A stretch of 64,000 nt of DNA from Streptomyces sp. TSRI0107 (GCF_001905845.1 NZ_LIVZ01000005.1:62001-126000), one strand, 5' to 3'. Positions 1-8,782 are shown, numbered from the stretch's first letter. The notes: generated by a model not told the origin, from the letters alone. Numbers and translations: made by a program.

Positions 1-2
1 GA

Positions 3-18
3 AGTGGTCTACCCGAGT
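3..18. promoter_or_regulatory. dre-like DasR operator at left edge
   Basis: AGTGGTCTACCCGAGT matches 12 of 16 positions of the dre consensus ACTGGTCTAGACCAGT, with the left half nearly complete. It lies 230 nt upstream of dasA, at the window edge. In S. coelicolor dasR lies next to dasA, so this may be the dasR-side operator; that gene is outside the window. Confidence 0.5.
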
Positions 19-113
19 ATGACGGGTGTAGCCGCTGTTTTCGCGGGGTTCTTACTTAAAGGTTCCTGCATATGTAGGTCCCATAACGGCTGGTCGGGCC
101 GTACTTCAGGCCC

Positions 114-142
114 TTGACACGCCTTTTGGTCTGGGCCAAGCT
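114..142 (+). promoter_or_regulatory. Candidate dasA promoter
   Basis: TTGACA (114-119) is followed after 17 nt by CAAGCT (137-142), a fair -35/-10 pair. Both dre sites overlap or immediately follow it, a layout suited to repression. Confidence 0.4.
125..140. promoter_or_regulatory. Degenerate dre site (dasA upstream site)
   Basis: TTTGGTCTGGGCCAAG keeps the TTGG/CCAA dyad and matches about 10 of 16 dre positions. It lies one helical turn-scale step upstream of the stronger site at 150-165 and overlaps the putative -10 region. Confidence 0.4.
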
Positions 143-149
143 CCCCGGT

Positions 150-165
150 ACTGGTCTACACCATT
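150..165. promoter_or_regulatory. DasR operator (dre) of dasA
   Basis: ACTGGTCTACACCATT matches 13 of 16 positions of ACTGGTCTAGACCAGT. It lies 82 nt before the dasA start codon. DasR is the GntR-family GlcNAc regulator of Streptomyces, released from DNA by GlcN-6-phosphate. Confidence 0.8.
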
Positions 166-247
166 GGTCCAGGTCCCGGCCCCATGGGCGGTACGTCAGT
201 TCACCGCGGGGAGCAGGGGGGTTTGTGGCATCCCTGAGGAGGGTGGC

Positions 248-1525
248 GTGAAGCGCAAGCTGATATCCGCGATCGGTGTCGCGGGCATGATGATCTCGCT
301 CGCGGCGTGCGGTGGCGACGACGGCAGCGGCGAGGGCAAGGGCGGGGCGGACGGCTACGCGGGCCAGACCCTGACGGTGTGGGTGATGGACGGCTCCTCG
401 CCGGACCAGTGGCAGAAGGACGTCGCCGCGGCCTTCGAGAAGAAGACCAAGGCCAAGGTCAAGTTCGAGATCCAGCAGTGGAACGGCATCCAGCAGAAGC
501 TGACCACCGCCCTGTCCGAGGAGAACCCGCCGGACGTCTTCGAGATCGGCAACACCCAGACCCCGGCCTACGCCAAGACCGGCGGCCTCGCCGACCTCGC
601 CGACCTCAAGACCGCGATCGGCGGCGACTGGACCGAGTCCCTGAACAACTCCTCGGTCTTCGAGGGCAAGCAGTACGCGGCCCCCTGGTACTTCGCCAAC
701 CGCGTCGTCGTCTACAACAAGAAGGTCTGGGCCGACGCCGGCATCAAGGACCTGCCGAAGACCCGCGACGAGTTCTACGCCGACCTCAAGCAGATCGGCG
801 AGAAGACCGACGCCGAGCCGATCTACCTGCCCGGCCAGAACTGGTACCACTTCGTCGGCCTGGTCGTCGGCGAGGGCGGCGAGCTGGTCAAGAAGGACGG
901 CGACAAGTACGTCTCCAACCTGGACGACCCGAAGGTCGCCGCCGCCATGGAGACCTACAAGAAGTTCCAGGCCCTCTCCAAGGCCCCCAAGGACAAGGAC
1001 GAGGCCACCCCGCAGCAGGGTGAGGTCTTCGGCAAGGGCAAGACCGGCGCCTTCATCGGCATGGGCTGGGAAGCCGGCATCGCCATCGAGGCCAACCCGG
1101 AGATCGAGAAGGAGATCGGCTACTTCACCATCCCCGGTGCCACGGCCGACAAGCCCGAGGGTGTCTTCCTCGGCGGCTCCAACCTCGCCGTCGCCGCGGG
1201 CAGCCAGAAGCAGGACCTCGCCAAGGAGTTCCTGAAGATCGCCCTGTCCGACAAGTACGAGGGCCAGCTGGCCAAGCTCAACGGCGTCATCCCGAACAAG
1301 GAGTCGCTGCAGGGCAACGTCAAGGGCAACGCCGCCGCCGAGGCCATGGCACCGGCCGCCGCGGGCGGTGGCACCACGCCGCTGATCCCCGAGTGGGCCG
1401 CGGTGGAGAACGCCCCCAACCCGGTCAAGACCTACATGACCGCGGTGCTGAACGGTAAGTCCCCGGCCGAGGCCGCCAAGCAGGTCGAGGGCGAGTTCAA
1501 CAAGCGCCTGGCGCAGCAGCAGTAA
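248..1525 (+). CDS. dasA: DasA, chitobiose-type ABC transporter substrate-binding lipoprotein
   Basis: Solute-binding protein of family 1 that captures N,N'-diacetylchitobiose at the membrane surface for the DasBC permease. I chose the GTG at 248 because GAGGAGG (236-242) sits six bases upstream; the frame is open further upstream but without a ribosome site. The 425-residue product begins with a basic n-region and a short hydrophobic stretch ending in the lipobox L-A-A-C (Cys21), so the mature protein is a lipoprotein. The rest is a typical sugar-binding fold rich in Lys, Trp and Tyr. It heads the dasA-dasB-dasC-hexosaminidase run, and no ATPase gene is present, as expected for das transporters, which share MsiK encoded elsewhere. 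Two dre sites upstream indicate DasR control. The name rests on remembered similarity to SCO5232 and on context. Confidence 0.9.
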   Translation: MKRKLISAIGVAGMMISLAACGGDDGSGEGKGGADGYAGQTLTVWVMDGSSPDQWQKDVAAAFEKKTKAKVKFEIQQWNGIQQKLTTALSEENPPDVFEIGNTQTPAYAKTGGLADLADLKTAIGGDWTESLNNSSVFEGKQYAAPWYFANRVVVYNKKVWADAGIKDLPKTRDEFYADLKQIGEKTDAEPIYLPGQNWYHFVGLVVGEGGELVKKDGDKYVSNLDDPKVAAAMETYKKFQALSKAPKDKDEATPQQGEVFGKGKTGAFIGMGWEAGIAIEANPEIEKEIGYFTIPGATADKPEGVFLGGSNLAVAAGSQKQDLAKEFLKIALSDKYEGQLAKLNGVIPNKESLQGNVKGNAAAEAMAPAAAGGGTTPLIPEWAAVENAPNPVKTYMTAVLNGKSPAEAAKQVEGEFNKRLAQQQ

Positions 1526-1617
1526 CAGCGCTCGCCGGGGACGGGGGCCGCACGCGCCGCACCGCCGTGCGGCCCCCGCCCCGCGACAGTCGTAGGTCTA
1601 GAGAAGAGATGGCGAGC

Positions 1618-2613
1618 ATGACCGTGCAGACCGAACGGCCGCCCTCCGGCCCGGCGGACGTCCGCAAGGGGGCGGACGTCGGAGGACCGGGCCGGCCCAC
1701 ACCGAGAGCGTCCCGCGCCGGCGCGCTCGGCCCCTACCTCCTGCTGCTGCCGGCCTGCGCGGCCACCGTGCTGCTGCTCGGCTGGCCGCTGCTCAAGGAC
1801 GTCCTGCTGTCGTTCCAGAACCTCAACATGGCGCAGCTGATCCAGCACGTCACCGAGTGGAACGGCGTCGACAACTACACCGAGGTCCTCACCGGCGAGG
1901 ACTTCTGGCGGGTCACCCTCCGCTCGATCCTGTTCACGGCGGTCAACGTCGTCCTGACCATGGTCCTGGGCTCCCTGGTCGGCCTGCTCCTCGCCCGCCT
2001 CGGCAAGCGGATGCGGTTCACGCTCCTGGTCGGACTGGTGCTCGCCTGGGCGATGCCCGTGGTCGCCGCGACCACCGTCTACCAGTGGCTGTTCGCCCAG
2101 CGCTTCGGCGTCGTCAACTGGGTCCTGGACAAGCTCGGCTGGCACTCCATGGCCGACTACAGCTGGACCAGCAGCCAGATGTCGACGTTCTTCGTCGTCA
2201 CCGTGCTGATCGTCTGGATGTCCATCCCGTTCGTCGCGATCAACCTGTATGCCGCGACCACGACCATCCCCGACGAGCTGTACGAGGCCGCCGCCCTGGA
2301 CGGCGCGGGCGCCTGGCGCAGCTTCACCACGGTCACCCTGCCGTTCCTGCGCCCCTTCCTCTACGCGACGACCTTCCTGGAGATCATCTGGATCTTCAAG
2401 GCGTTCGTGCAGGTCTTCACCATCAACGGCGGCGGCCCCGACCGGCTCACCGAGATCCTGCCCGTCTACGCCTACATCGAGGGCGTCGGCAACCAGCACT
2501 ACGGCATGGGTGCGGCGATCGCCGTCCTGACCATCCTGATCCTGCTCGGCCTCACCGCCTACTACCTGCGGATCGTGCTCAAGCAAGAAGGAGAAGAGGA
2601 GGCCAAGTCGTGA
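1618..2613 (+). CDS. dasB: DasB, sugar ABC transporter permease (MalF type)
   Basis: Inner-membrane permease partner of DasC. The protein (about 331 residues) has a basic, proline-rich cytoplasmic N-terminus, then a hydrophobic segment near GPYLLLLPACAATVLLLGW and five further membrane segments. The EAA loop reads LYEAAALDGAGAWRSFTTVTLP, the docking site for the ATPase. Two ATG codons compete: 1609 and 1618. The AGAAGAG at 1602-1608 fits 1618 better (nine-base spacing); 1609 would leave no spacer. The last bases overlap dasC by four (GTGA), so translation is probably coupled. Confidence 0.88.
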   Translation: MTVQTERPPSGPADVRKGADVGGPGRPTPRASRAGALGPYLLLLPACAATVLLLGWPLLKDVLLSFQNLNMAQLIQHVTEWNGVDNYTEVLTGEDFWRVTLRSILFTAVNVVLTMVLGSLVGLLLARLGKRMRFTLLVGLVLAWAMPVVAATTVYQWLFAQRFGVVNWVLDKLGWHSMADYSWTSSQMSTFFVVTVLIVWMSIPFVAINLYAATTTIPDELYEAAALDGAGAWRSFTTVTLPFLRPFLYATTFLEIIWIFKAFVQVFTINGGGPDRLTEILPVYAYIEGVGNQHYGMGAAIAVLTILILLGLTAYYLRIVLKQEGEEEAKS

Positions 2614-3440
2614 AGCGCTCGCTCTTCGGCCGCCTGTGGCCCAACGTCACGGCCGTCGTCCTGTTCATCGGCTTCGTCTTCCCCGTGTACTGGATGTTCG
2701 CCACGGCCTTCAAGCCGACCGGCGACATCATCTCCGAGGACCCGGTCTGGTTCCCGACCAACTTCACGTTCGAGCACTTCAAGACCGCGACCGGCGTCGA
2801 CCACTTCTGGACGTATGTCACCAACTCGCTGATCGTGACCGTCCTCGCGGTGGTCCTCTCCCTCGTCATCGCGCTGGCCGGGTCGTTCGCCCTGGCCCGT
2901 ATGCGGTTCAAGGGACGGCGCGGCTTCATCATCGGCTTCATGCTGGCGCAGATGGCGCCCTGGGAAGTCATGATCATCGCGATGTACATGATCGTCCGGG
3001 ATGCGTCGATGCTGAACAGCCTCGTCCCGCTGACGCTCTTCTACATGATGATGATCCTCCCCTTCACCATCCTCACGCTGCGCGGCTTCGTCGCCGCCGT
3101 GCCGATGGAACTGGAGGAGGCGGCCATGGTCGACGGCTGCACCCGCGCCCAGGCCTTCCGCCGCGTCATCCTGCCGCTGCTGGCGCCCGGCCTGATGTCG
3201 ACGTCCCTCTTCGGCTTCATCACCGCGTGGAACGAGTTCGCGCTGGTCCTGGTGCTCAACAAGGAGGCCGAGGCGCAGACCCTGCCCCTGTGGCTCTCCA
3301 GCTTCCGCACCGCCTTCGGCGACGACTGGGGCGCGACCATGGCCGCCTCCTCCCTCTTCGCGATCCCGATCCTGATCCTCTTCGTCTTCCTCCAGCGCAA
3401 GGCCGTCAACGGCCTGACCGCCGGCGCCGTGAAGGGATAG
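2610..3440 (+). CDS. dasC: DasC, sugar ABC transporter permease (MalG type)
   Basis: Second permease subunit of the chitobiose importer, 276 residues with six predicted membrane segments. The EAA motif reads MELEEAAMVDGCTRAQAFRR. The start is the GTG overlapping the dasB stop codon, preceded by GAGGAGG at 2596-2602. The family normally pairs with a MalF-type partner, which is dasB immediately upstream. The following hexosaminidase gene starts 8 nt after the stop, consistent with one transcript. Confidence 0.9.
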   Translation: MKRSLFGRLWPNVTAVVLFIGFVFPVYWMFATAFKPTGDIISEDPVWFPTNFTFEHFKTATGVDHFWTYVTNSLIVTVLAVVLSLVIALAGSFALARMRFKGRRGFIIGFMLAQMAPWEVMIIAMYMIVRDASMLNSLVPLTLFYMMMILPFTILTLRGFVAAVPMELEEAAMVDGCTRAQAFRRVILPLLAPGLMSTSLFGFITAWNEFALVLVLNKEAEAQTLPLWLSSFRTAFGDDWGATMAASSLFAIPILILFVFLQRKAVNGLTAGAVKG

Positions 3441-3448
3441 CCCCCTCG

Positions 3449-4933
3449 ATGACGACATTCGCCAGCGACACCGACACGCTCACCCGTGACGCGCTGACGG
3501 TCCTCCAGCCCGGCTTCACCGGCACCACCGCCCCCGACTGGCTGCTGCGCCGCCTCGGCGAGGGTCTTGCCTCGGTCGGCCTGTTCGGCCGCAACATCGC
3601 CACGCCCGAACAGCTGGCGGCACTCACCGCCCAGCTGCGCGCCGAACGCGACGACGTGCTGGTCGCCATCGACGAGGAGGGCGGCGACGTCACCCGCCTG
3701 GAGGTGCGGACCGGCTCCTCCTTCCCCGGCAACCACGCGCTGGGCGCGGTCGACGACGTGGAGCTGACCCGCGAGGTCGCCCACGAACTCGGCCGCCGCC
3801 TCGCCGCCTGCGGCGTCAACTTCAACTGGGCCCCGTCCGCCGACGTCAACTCCAACCCCGGCAACCCCGTCATCGGCGTCCGCTCCTTCGGCGCCGACCC
3901 GGACCTGGTCGCCCGGCACACGGCGGCCTATGTGACGGGCCTCCAGGCGGCGGGCGTCGCCGCCTGCACCAAGCACTTTCCCGGGCACGGCGACACCGCC
4001 GTCGACTCCCACCACGCGCTGCCCCGCATCGACGCGGACCCGGCGGTGCTCGGCGACCGCGAACTGGCCCCGTTCCGGGCCGCCATCGCGGCCGGCACCC
4101 GCGCCGTGATGAGCGCCCACATCCTGGTCCCCGCCCTGGACCCGGACCGCCCGGCAACGTTGTCCGGCCGCATCCTCACCGACCTGCTGCGCGGCGAACT
4201 CGGCTACGACGGCCTGATCGTCACCGACGGCATGGAGATGCAGGCCATCGCCGCCACGTACGGCATCGAACGGGGCAGCGTCCTCGCCGTCGCCGCGGGC
4301 GCCGACGCGATCTGCGTGGGCGGCGGACTGGCCGACGACGAGACGGTACGCCGCCTGCGCGACGCCCTCGTCACGGCCGTACGCTCCGGCGAACTGCCCG
4401 AGGAACGGCTGGCGGACGCGGCGGAACGGGTCCGCGCCCTGGCGCGCTGGACGGCGGACGCCCAGTCCTCCGCCCGCGGCGGCGAGGCCGGCGACGTCGG
4501 ACTGCGGGCCGCCCGGCGGGCCCTGAAGGTCACCGTCGCGGACGGCTTCACCCCGCTCACCGAGGCGCCCTACGTCGCCGCGTTCACCCCCGTCGCCAAC
4601 ATCGCCGTCGGCGACGAGACCCCCTGGGGCGTGGGCGTGGAACTCGCCGCCCTGCTCCCGGGCACGGAAACGGGCAGCTTCTCGGGCGAGGAAGCGGGCC
4701 GGGCGGCCCTGGCGGCGGCGGGCTCCCGCCGCGTCGTGGCCGTCGTCCGCGACGAACACCGCCATCCCTGGATGGCGGCCGCCGTCGACACCCTTCTCGC
4801 GTCCCGCCCCGACACGATCGTGGTGGAGATGGGCGTCCCCCAGACCCCCGCCCGGGCCCCCCTCCACATCGCCACCCACGGCGCGGCCCGGGTGTGCGGA
4901 AGGGCGGCGGCGGAGGTCATCGCGGGCGGGTAG
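3449..4933 (+). CDS. GH3 beta-N-acetylhexosaminidase (NagZ-like)
   Basis: Cytoplasmic glycoside hydrolase family 3 enzyme, 494 residues, no signal peptide. It carries the NagZ signature K-H-F-P-G-H-G-D-T (from Lys175) followed by VDSHH, the loop that holds the Asp-His acid/base pair, and the nucleophile region IVTDGMEM. A C-terminal domain of about 170 residues follows the barrel. Family knowledge: such enzymes hydrolyse N,N'-diacetylchitobiose or muropeptide GlcNAc-anhMurNAc. The position directly after dasC, 8 nt downstream, points to cleavage of imported chitobiose to GlcNAc. The ATG at 3449 has only a weak ribosome site, so translational coupling to dasC is likely. Confidence 0.87.
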   Translation: MTTFASDTDTLTRDALTVLQPGFTGTTAPDWLLRRLGEGLASVGLFGRNIATPEQLAALTAQLRAERDDVLVAIDEEGGDVTRLEVRTGSSFPGNHALGAVDDVELTREVAHELGRRLAACGVNFNWAPSADVNSNPGNPVIGVRSFGADPDLVARHTAAYVTGLQAAGVAACTKHFPGHGDTAVDSHHALPRIDADPAVLGDRELAPFRAAIAAGTRAVMSAHILVPALDPDRPATLSGRILTDLLRGELGYDGLIVTDGMEMQAIAATYGIERGSVLAVAAGADAICVGGGLADDETVRRLRDALVTAVRSGELPEERLADAAERVRALARWTADAQSSARGGEAGDVGLRAARRALKVTVADGFTPLTEAPYVAAFTPVANIAVGDETPWGVGVELAALLPGTETGSFSGEEAGRAALAAAGSRRVVAVVRDEHRHPWMAAAVDTLLASRPDTIVVEMGVPQTPARAPLHIATHGAARVCGRAAAEVIAGG

Positions 4934-4963
4934 CGCGCCCACGACGCTCTCGGTACGACGCGA

Positions 4964-4996
4964 AAGGCGCCGGGTTCATCCAGAACCCGGCGCCTT
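4964..4996. terminator. Bidirectional terminator between hexosaminidase and nagB
   Basis: A perfect 14-bp stem (AAGGCGCCGGGTTC and its complement) closes a 5-nt loop between two converging genes. With AA and TT at the ends it can serve both strands. Confidence 0.8.
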
Positions 4997-5012
4997 CCGC
5001 ACACGTGGTTCG

Positions 5013-5798
5013 CTAGATGCCCTGCCACTCCGGCTTGTTCGCGTAGGTGTGCCGGAAGTAGTCCGCCAGCTTCAGCTTGGAAGCGGCGGCCTCGTCGACC
5101 ACGACCGTCGCATGCGGGTGCAGCTGCAGCGCCGACGCCGGACACACCGCGGCGACCGGCCCCTCCACTGTCGCGGCGACCGCGTCGGCCTTGCCCTCAC
5201 CGGTGGCCAGCAGCACCAGGTGCCGCGCCTCCAGGATCGTCCCGATGCCCTGGGTGATGACGTGGTGCGGGACCTGGTCGATGTCACCGTCGAAGAAGCG
5301 GGCGTTGTCTATCCGGGTCTGCTCGGTCAGCGTCTTGATCCGGGTGCGGGAGGCGAGCGAGGAGCACGGCTCGTTGAACCCGATGTGCCCGTCGGTGCCT
5401 ATCCCGAGCAGCTGCAGATCCACCCCGCCCGCCTCGGCGAGGGCCCGGTCGTACGCCTCGCAGGCCGCCTGCACGTCCGCGGCCTCGCCGTCGGGCCCCA
5501 TGAACGCCTCCATCCCGAGCCCCAGCGGCTCGAGCACCTCGCGGCGCAGCACGGAACGGTACGACTCGGGATGCGTCGCGGGCAGCCCCACGTACTCGTC
5601 GAGCTGGGCGATCCGCGCCCGGGAGGCGTCCACGGCACCGGATCGCACCTTGGCCGTCAGCGCCTGGTAGATGGGCAGCGGCGTCGAGCCGGTGGCCACA
5701 CCGAGCAGGGCGTCGGGCTTGCGTCGGAGCAGCTGGGCCATGGCCTCGGCGATCAGTTCGCCGCCGGCCTCGGCGTCCGGAACGATGACAACTTCCAC
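5013..5798 (-). CDS. nagB: Glucosamine-6-phosphate deaminase
   Basis: Converts glucosamine-6-phosphate to fructose-6-phosphate and ammonia, the entry of GlcNAc carbon into glycolysis. The 261-residue protein starts at GTG 5798 (VEVVIVPDAEAGG); this gives the normal family length, while the frame upstream adds 17 unlikely residues. Motifs: GVATGSTPLP phosphate loop, QLDEYVGLP with the catalytic Asp, GIGTDGHIGFNEP with the proton-relay His and Glu, and TQGIGTIL. A dre site lies about 50 nt upstream, so DasR, whose ligand is this enzyme's substrate, should control it. It diverges from the SIS gene. Confidence 0.93.
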   Translation of the reverse strand: MEVVIVPDAEAGGELIAEAMAQLLRRKPDALLGVATGSTPLPIYQALTAKVRSGAVDASRARIAQLDEYVGLPATHPESYRSVLRREVLEPLGLGMEAFMGPDGEAADVQAACEAYDRALAEAGGVDLQLLGIGTDGHIGFNEPCSSLASRTRIKTLTEQTRIDNARFFDGDIDQVPHHVITQGIGTILEARHLVLLATGEGKADAVAATVEGPVAAVCPASALQLHPHATVVVDEAAASKLKLADYFRHTYANKPEWQGI

Positions 5799-5848
5799 GC
5801 TGGCCTGCCGATCTGAAGAGGGGACTCGAGGGCACCCGAAAGGGTCCA

Positions 5849-5864
5849 TGTGGTTTAGACCAAT
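5849..5864. promoter_or_regulatory. DasR operator (dre) in nagB/SIS divergent promoter region
   Basis: TGTGGTTTAGACCAAT, read on the minus strand as ATTGGTCTAAACCACA, matches 12 of 16 dre positions. It lies 51 nt upstream of nagB and 154 nt upstream of the SIS isomerase gene, so it could serve both. Confidence 0.75.
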
Positions 5865-6017
5865 CTAACAGAGTGGGGGCCGGCCTCCCAGGCGCCGTAG
5901 GGCAGAAACAGGCCCCCGGCAGCTCCCCCCACAGGCCTGCCCTGAGCGGGCGCGCCGACGCCCGGGGGAGTGGAATGGGAGACGCACCGCATGCCCCTCC
6001 AGGCCCCCGGAGATCCC

Positions 6018-7088
6018 ATGACCGCCACCCCACCGGACCCCCACACAGACGTCCCCGGCCGGATCATGGCTCGTGAGATGGACGAGCAGCCCGCCGTGCT
6101 GCGGCGGATCCTTCAGGACGGCGCCCCGGACATCCGCCGGGTCGCGCAGGAGATCGCCGCCCGCAAGCCCCGCTTCGTCCTGCTCACCGCCCGCGGCACC
6201 TCCGACAACGCCGCGCTCTACGCCAAGTACCTCATGGAGATCCGCCTCGGCCTGCCCTGCGGCCTCACCTCGATGTCGACCATCACGGCCTACGGCGCCG
6301 CCCCCGACCTCACCGATGTCCTCGTCGTCACCGTCAGCCAGTCCGGCGGCTCCCCCGACCTGGTCGCCTCCACCCGGGCCGCCCGCCAGGCCGGCGCGAT
6401 CACCCTCGCCGTCACCAACAACCCGGACTCACCGCTGGCCGGCGTCGCCGAACACCACCTCGACATCCTGGCGGGCCCGGAGAAGGCCCTGCCCGCGACC
6501 AAGACCTACACGGCCTCCCTCCTCGCGCTCTACCTCTTCGTCGAGGGCCTGCGCGGCGGCGACGGCGCCCCCGCGGAGCCGCTCCCCGACCTCGCCGGTC
6601 AGCTGCTCTCCCGCAAGGACGAGGTGCGCGCCCTCGCCGGCCGCTACCGGTTCGCCGAACGCATGGTGATCACCTCACGCGGCTACGGCTACCCGACGGC
6701 CAAGGAGGCCGCCCTCAAACTGATGGAGACCAGCTACATCCCCGCCCTCTCCTACTCCGGCGCCGATCTGCTGCACGGCCCCCTCGCCATGGTCGACAAC
6801 GTCTCCCCGGTCATCGCGGTCGTCACCGACGGCAGGGGAGGGGAGGCGCTCCAGCCCGTCCTGGACCGCCTGCGCGGCCGCGGCGCCGATCTGGTCGTCT
6901 TCGGGCCCGGGCGCCAGGTGGAGCAGGCCTCGGCGGGCTTCGTCCTGCCCACCGAGGGCATCGCGGAGGAGGTCCAGCCCATCCTGGAGATCATCCCGCT
7001 CCAGCTGCTCGCCTACGAGGTCACCATCGCCCGTGGCCAGGACCCGGACGCGCCTCGCGCCCTGGCCAAGGTGACGGAGACGCGGTGA
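6018..7088 (+). CDS. SIS-domain sugar isomerase/deaminase (GlmS isomerase-like)
   Basis: A 356-residue protein with two sugar isomerase (SIS) domains. The first holds TARGTSDNAALYAKYLME and VTVSQSGGSPDL; the second SRGYGYPTAKEAALKLMETSY followed by GADLLHGPLAMV, closely matching the isomerase half of GlmS. The glutaminase half is absent, so it cannot use glutamine and more likely acts as an amino-sugar phosphate deaminase/isomerase, like the NagB-II type. ATG 6018 is preceded by CCGGAGAT at good spacing. It is transcribed away from nagB across a shared dre-containing interval, which supports a role in GlcNAc use. The exact substrate is inferred. Confidence 0.8.
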   Translation: MTATPPDPHTDVPGRIMAREMDEQPAVLRRILQDGAPDIRRVAQEIAARKPRFVLLTARGTSDNAALYAKYLMEIRLGLPCGLTSMSTITAYGAAPDLTDVLVVTVSQSGGSPDLVASTRAARQAGAITLAVTNNPDSPLAGVAEHHLDILAGPEKALPATKTYTASLLALYLFVEGLRGGDGAPAEPLPDLAGQLLSRKDEVRALAGRYRFAERMVITSRGYGYPTAKEAALKLMETSYIPALSYSGADLLHGPLAMVDNVSPVIAVVTDGRGGEALQPVLDRLRGRGADLVVFGPGRQVEQASAGFVLPTEGIAEEVQPILEIIPLQLLAYEVTIARGQDPDAPRALAKVTETR

Positions 7089-7185
7089 GGCACACGCGGC
7101 GGGGATGGTGTGGTCGCCGTCGGCCCCCGGCCCGGCGGGAGCGGCGGGGTCGCCCTGAGCCCCGGCCCGGCGGGAAGCCCCCGCC

Positions 7186-7935
7186 TCAGCTCAGCGAGCC
7201 GCCCGTCGCGTCCACCCAGCTCCCCGTGATCCACCGGCCCTCGTCGGAGGCCAGGAAGGCCACCACGTCGGCCACGTCCGCCGGTACTCCCACCCGCCCC
7301 AGCGCGGATATCGCCGAGGCCTGCGCCCGGCCGTCCTCCGTGCTCAGGAACTCGGCCGTGTTGTCGGTGTCGATGATGCCCGGCGCCACCGAGTTCACCG
7401 TGATGCCCCGGGGTCCGAGCACCTTGGACAGATCCCGGGTGAAGACGTCCAGCGCGCCCTTCGTCATCGCGTAGGCCATCTTGTCCGGCATCACGGCGGT
7501 CCGAGCCAGGCCCGAGGAGATGTTGATGACCCGGCCGCCGTCGCGGAGCCGGCCGAGGCCGTGCCGGACGATGAAGTGGGGTGCCTTCACGTTCACCGCG
7601 AAGACCCGGTCGTACTCCTCCTCGTCGATCTTCTCCAGCGGGGACGCCGTGCCGATCCCGGCGTTGTTCACGATGATGTCCACCCCGTCGGCATGCCGGT
7701 CGAACTCGGCCCACAGCGCCTCGGCGTCCCCGGGCCGGCCCAGCTCGACGCCGACCGTGAAGGCCGAGCCGCCCGCCGCCTCGATCGCCGCGACCGTCTC
7801 CCTCGCCGCCGCCTCGCTGCTGCCGTAGTGCACGGCGACCCGGGCCCCGTCGCGCCCCAGCCGCTCGGCGATCCCGCGCCCGATCCCCCTGCTCGCCCCC
7901 GTGACGAGTGCCGTCCTGCCGCTCAGCGCGCCCAT
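7186..7935 (-). CDS. Short-chain dehydrogenase/reductase
   Basis: Classical SDR of 249 residues. It has the NAD(P) loop TGASRGIG, the NNAG motif, active-site Ser in NISSG and the catalytic pair in YAMTK (Tyr-xxx-Lys). The C-terminus ITGSWVDATGG is typical of FabG-like family members. RBS GAAGGGGG precedes ATG 7935. It diverges from a TetR regulator with paired operators between them, so it is probably the regulator's target. The substrate cannot be told from sequence. Confidence 0.9.
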   Translation of the reverse strand: MGALSGRTALVTGASRGIGRGIAERLGRDGARVAVHYGSSEAAARETVAAIEAAGGSAFTVGVELGRPGDAEALWAEFDRHADGVDIIVNNAGIGTASPLEKIDEEEYDRVFAVNVKAPHFIVRHGLGRLRDGGRVINISSGLARTAVMPDKMAYAMTKGALDVFTRDLSKVLGPRGITVNSVAPGIIDTDNTAEFLSTEDGRAQASAISALGRVGVPADVADVVAFLASDEGRWITGSWVDATGGSLS

Positions 7936-7959
7936 GCCGACGCCCCCTTCGCAATTAAC

Positions 7960-8019
7960 TAGCGGTCGTTACACAAATGACCGTAGAGCACGACTCTGTT
8001 GTTTGTCTAGTGCCCGCTA
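7960..8019. promoter_or_regulatory. Paired TetR operators in SDR/TetR divergent promoter
   Basis: TAGCGGTCGTTA (7960-7971) and TAGTGCCCGCTA (8008-8019) are similar 12-mers in opposite orientation, each itself a near palindrome. The second overlaps the -10 of the TetR gene; the first is close to the SDR promoter. Autoregulation with control of the SDR is the natural reading. Confidence 0.6.
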
Positions 8020-8032
8020 TAAAATGAACTCC

Positions 8033-8686
8033 ATGGTGACCGAGCAGGACTCCGAGACGCGGGCGGGAGTGCGGGCCGCGGCGCCCGCCGCCCGGCAGCG
8101 CGGCCGTGGCCGGCCTCGCTCCTTCGACCGGGAGACCGCCCTGGAGAAGGCGATCATGGCCTTCTGGGAGCACGGCTACGAGGCCACCTCCGTCTCCGAC
8201 CTCACCCGCGTCATGGGCATCGGCGCCCCCAGCCTCTACTCGGCCTTCGGCGACAAGCGGGCGCTGTTCGAGGAGGCCGTGGAGGTGTACGGCGTGCGGT
8301 ACGGCTCCTTCACCGGGCGCGCCCTCGCCGAGGAGCCCACGGCCCGGGCCGCCGTGGAGCGCGTGCTGCGCGAGGCCGCCGTCGAGTACACGGTCCCCGG
8401 CCGCCCGCAGGGCTGCCTCGTCGTCCACGCGGCGACCAACTGCACCAGCCCTGAGGTGGAGCAGTTCCTGCGGGACCGGCGCAACGCCGGCATCGCGGCC
8501 TTCGAAAGCCGTATAAAGGCGGACATCGCCTCGGGCGAGCTGCCACCGGACACGGACGCGGCGACGCTCGCCAGGCACACCGGAGCCATGATCCAGGGCA
8601 TGTCCCAGCAGGCGCGCGACGGCGCGAACCGGGCGGAACTCGAAGCGCTCGCCGAAATTGCCATGGCCATCTGGCCCCGTAGGTGA
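8033..8686 (+). CDS. TetR/AcrR-family regulator
   Basis: A 217-residue regulator. After a disordered start comes RGRGRPRSFDRETALEKAIMAFWEHGYEATSVSDL and the recognition helix region GIGAPSLYSAFGDKRALF, the standard TetR DNA-binding domain. The C-terminal half, with CLVVHAATNC, resembles the ligand domain seen in regulators of SDR or monooxygenase genes. I chose ATG 8033 because TAAAAT (8020-8025) lies seven bases before it, giving a leaderless transcript; ATG 8024 would sit inside the promoter. The likely target is the divergent SDR gene. Confidence 0.87.
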   Translation: MVTEQDSETRAGVRAAAPAARQRGRGRPRSFDRETALEKAIMAFWEHGYEATSVSDLTRVMGIGAPSLYSAFGDKRALFEEAVEVYGVRYGSFTGRALAEEPTARAAVERVLREAAVEYTVPGRPQGCLVVHAATNCTSPEVEQFLRDRRNAGIAAFESRIKADIASGELPPDTDAATLARHTGAMIQGMSQQARDGANRAELEALAEIAMAIWPRR

Positions 8687-8782
8687 CCGGGGCGGGTTAG
8701 GCTGCGAAGCGCCGATAACGTACAGCGGCCTCGCGCCGCACGGTCTTTCGACAAAAACAGTCTCCGACGCATGGACACGCGG

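Noticed and set aside
3041..4942. Long minus-strand open frame opposite dasC and the hexosaminidase
   Set aside because: Typical antisense shadow of high-GC genes; no motifs.
7124..7175. Repeat of CCCCGGCCCGGCGGGA between two convergent genes
   Set aside because: Two copies of very GC-rich sequence; not convincing as a functional element.
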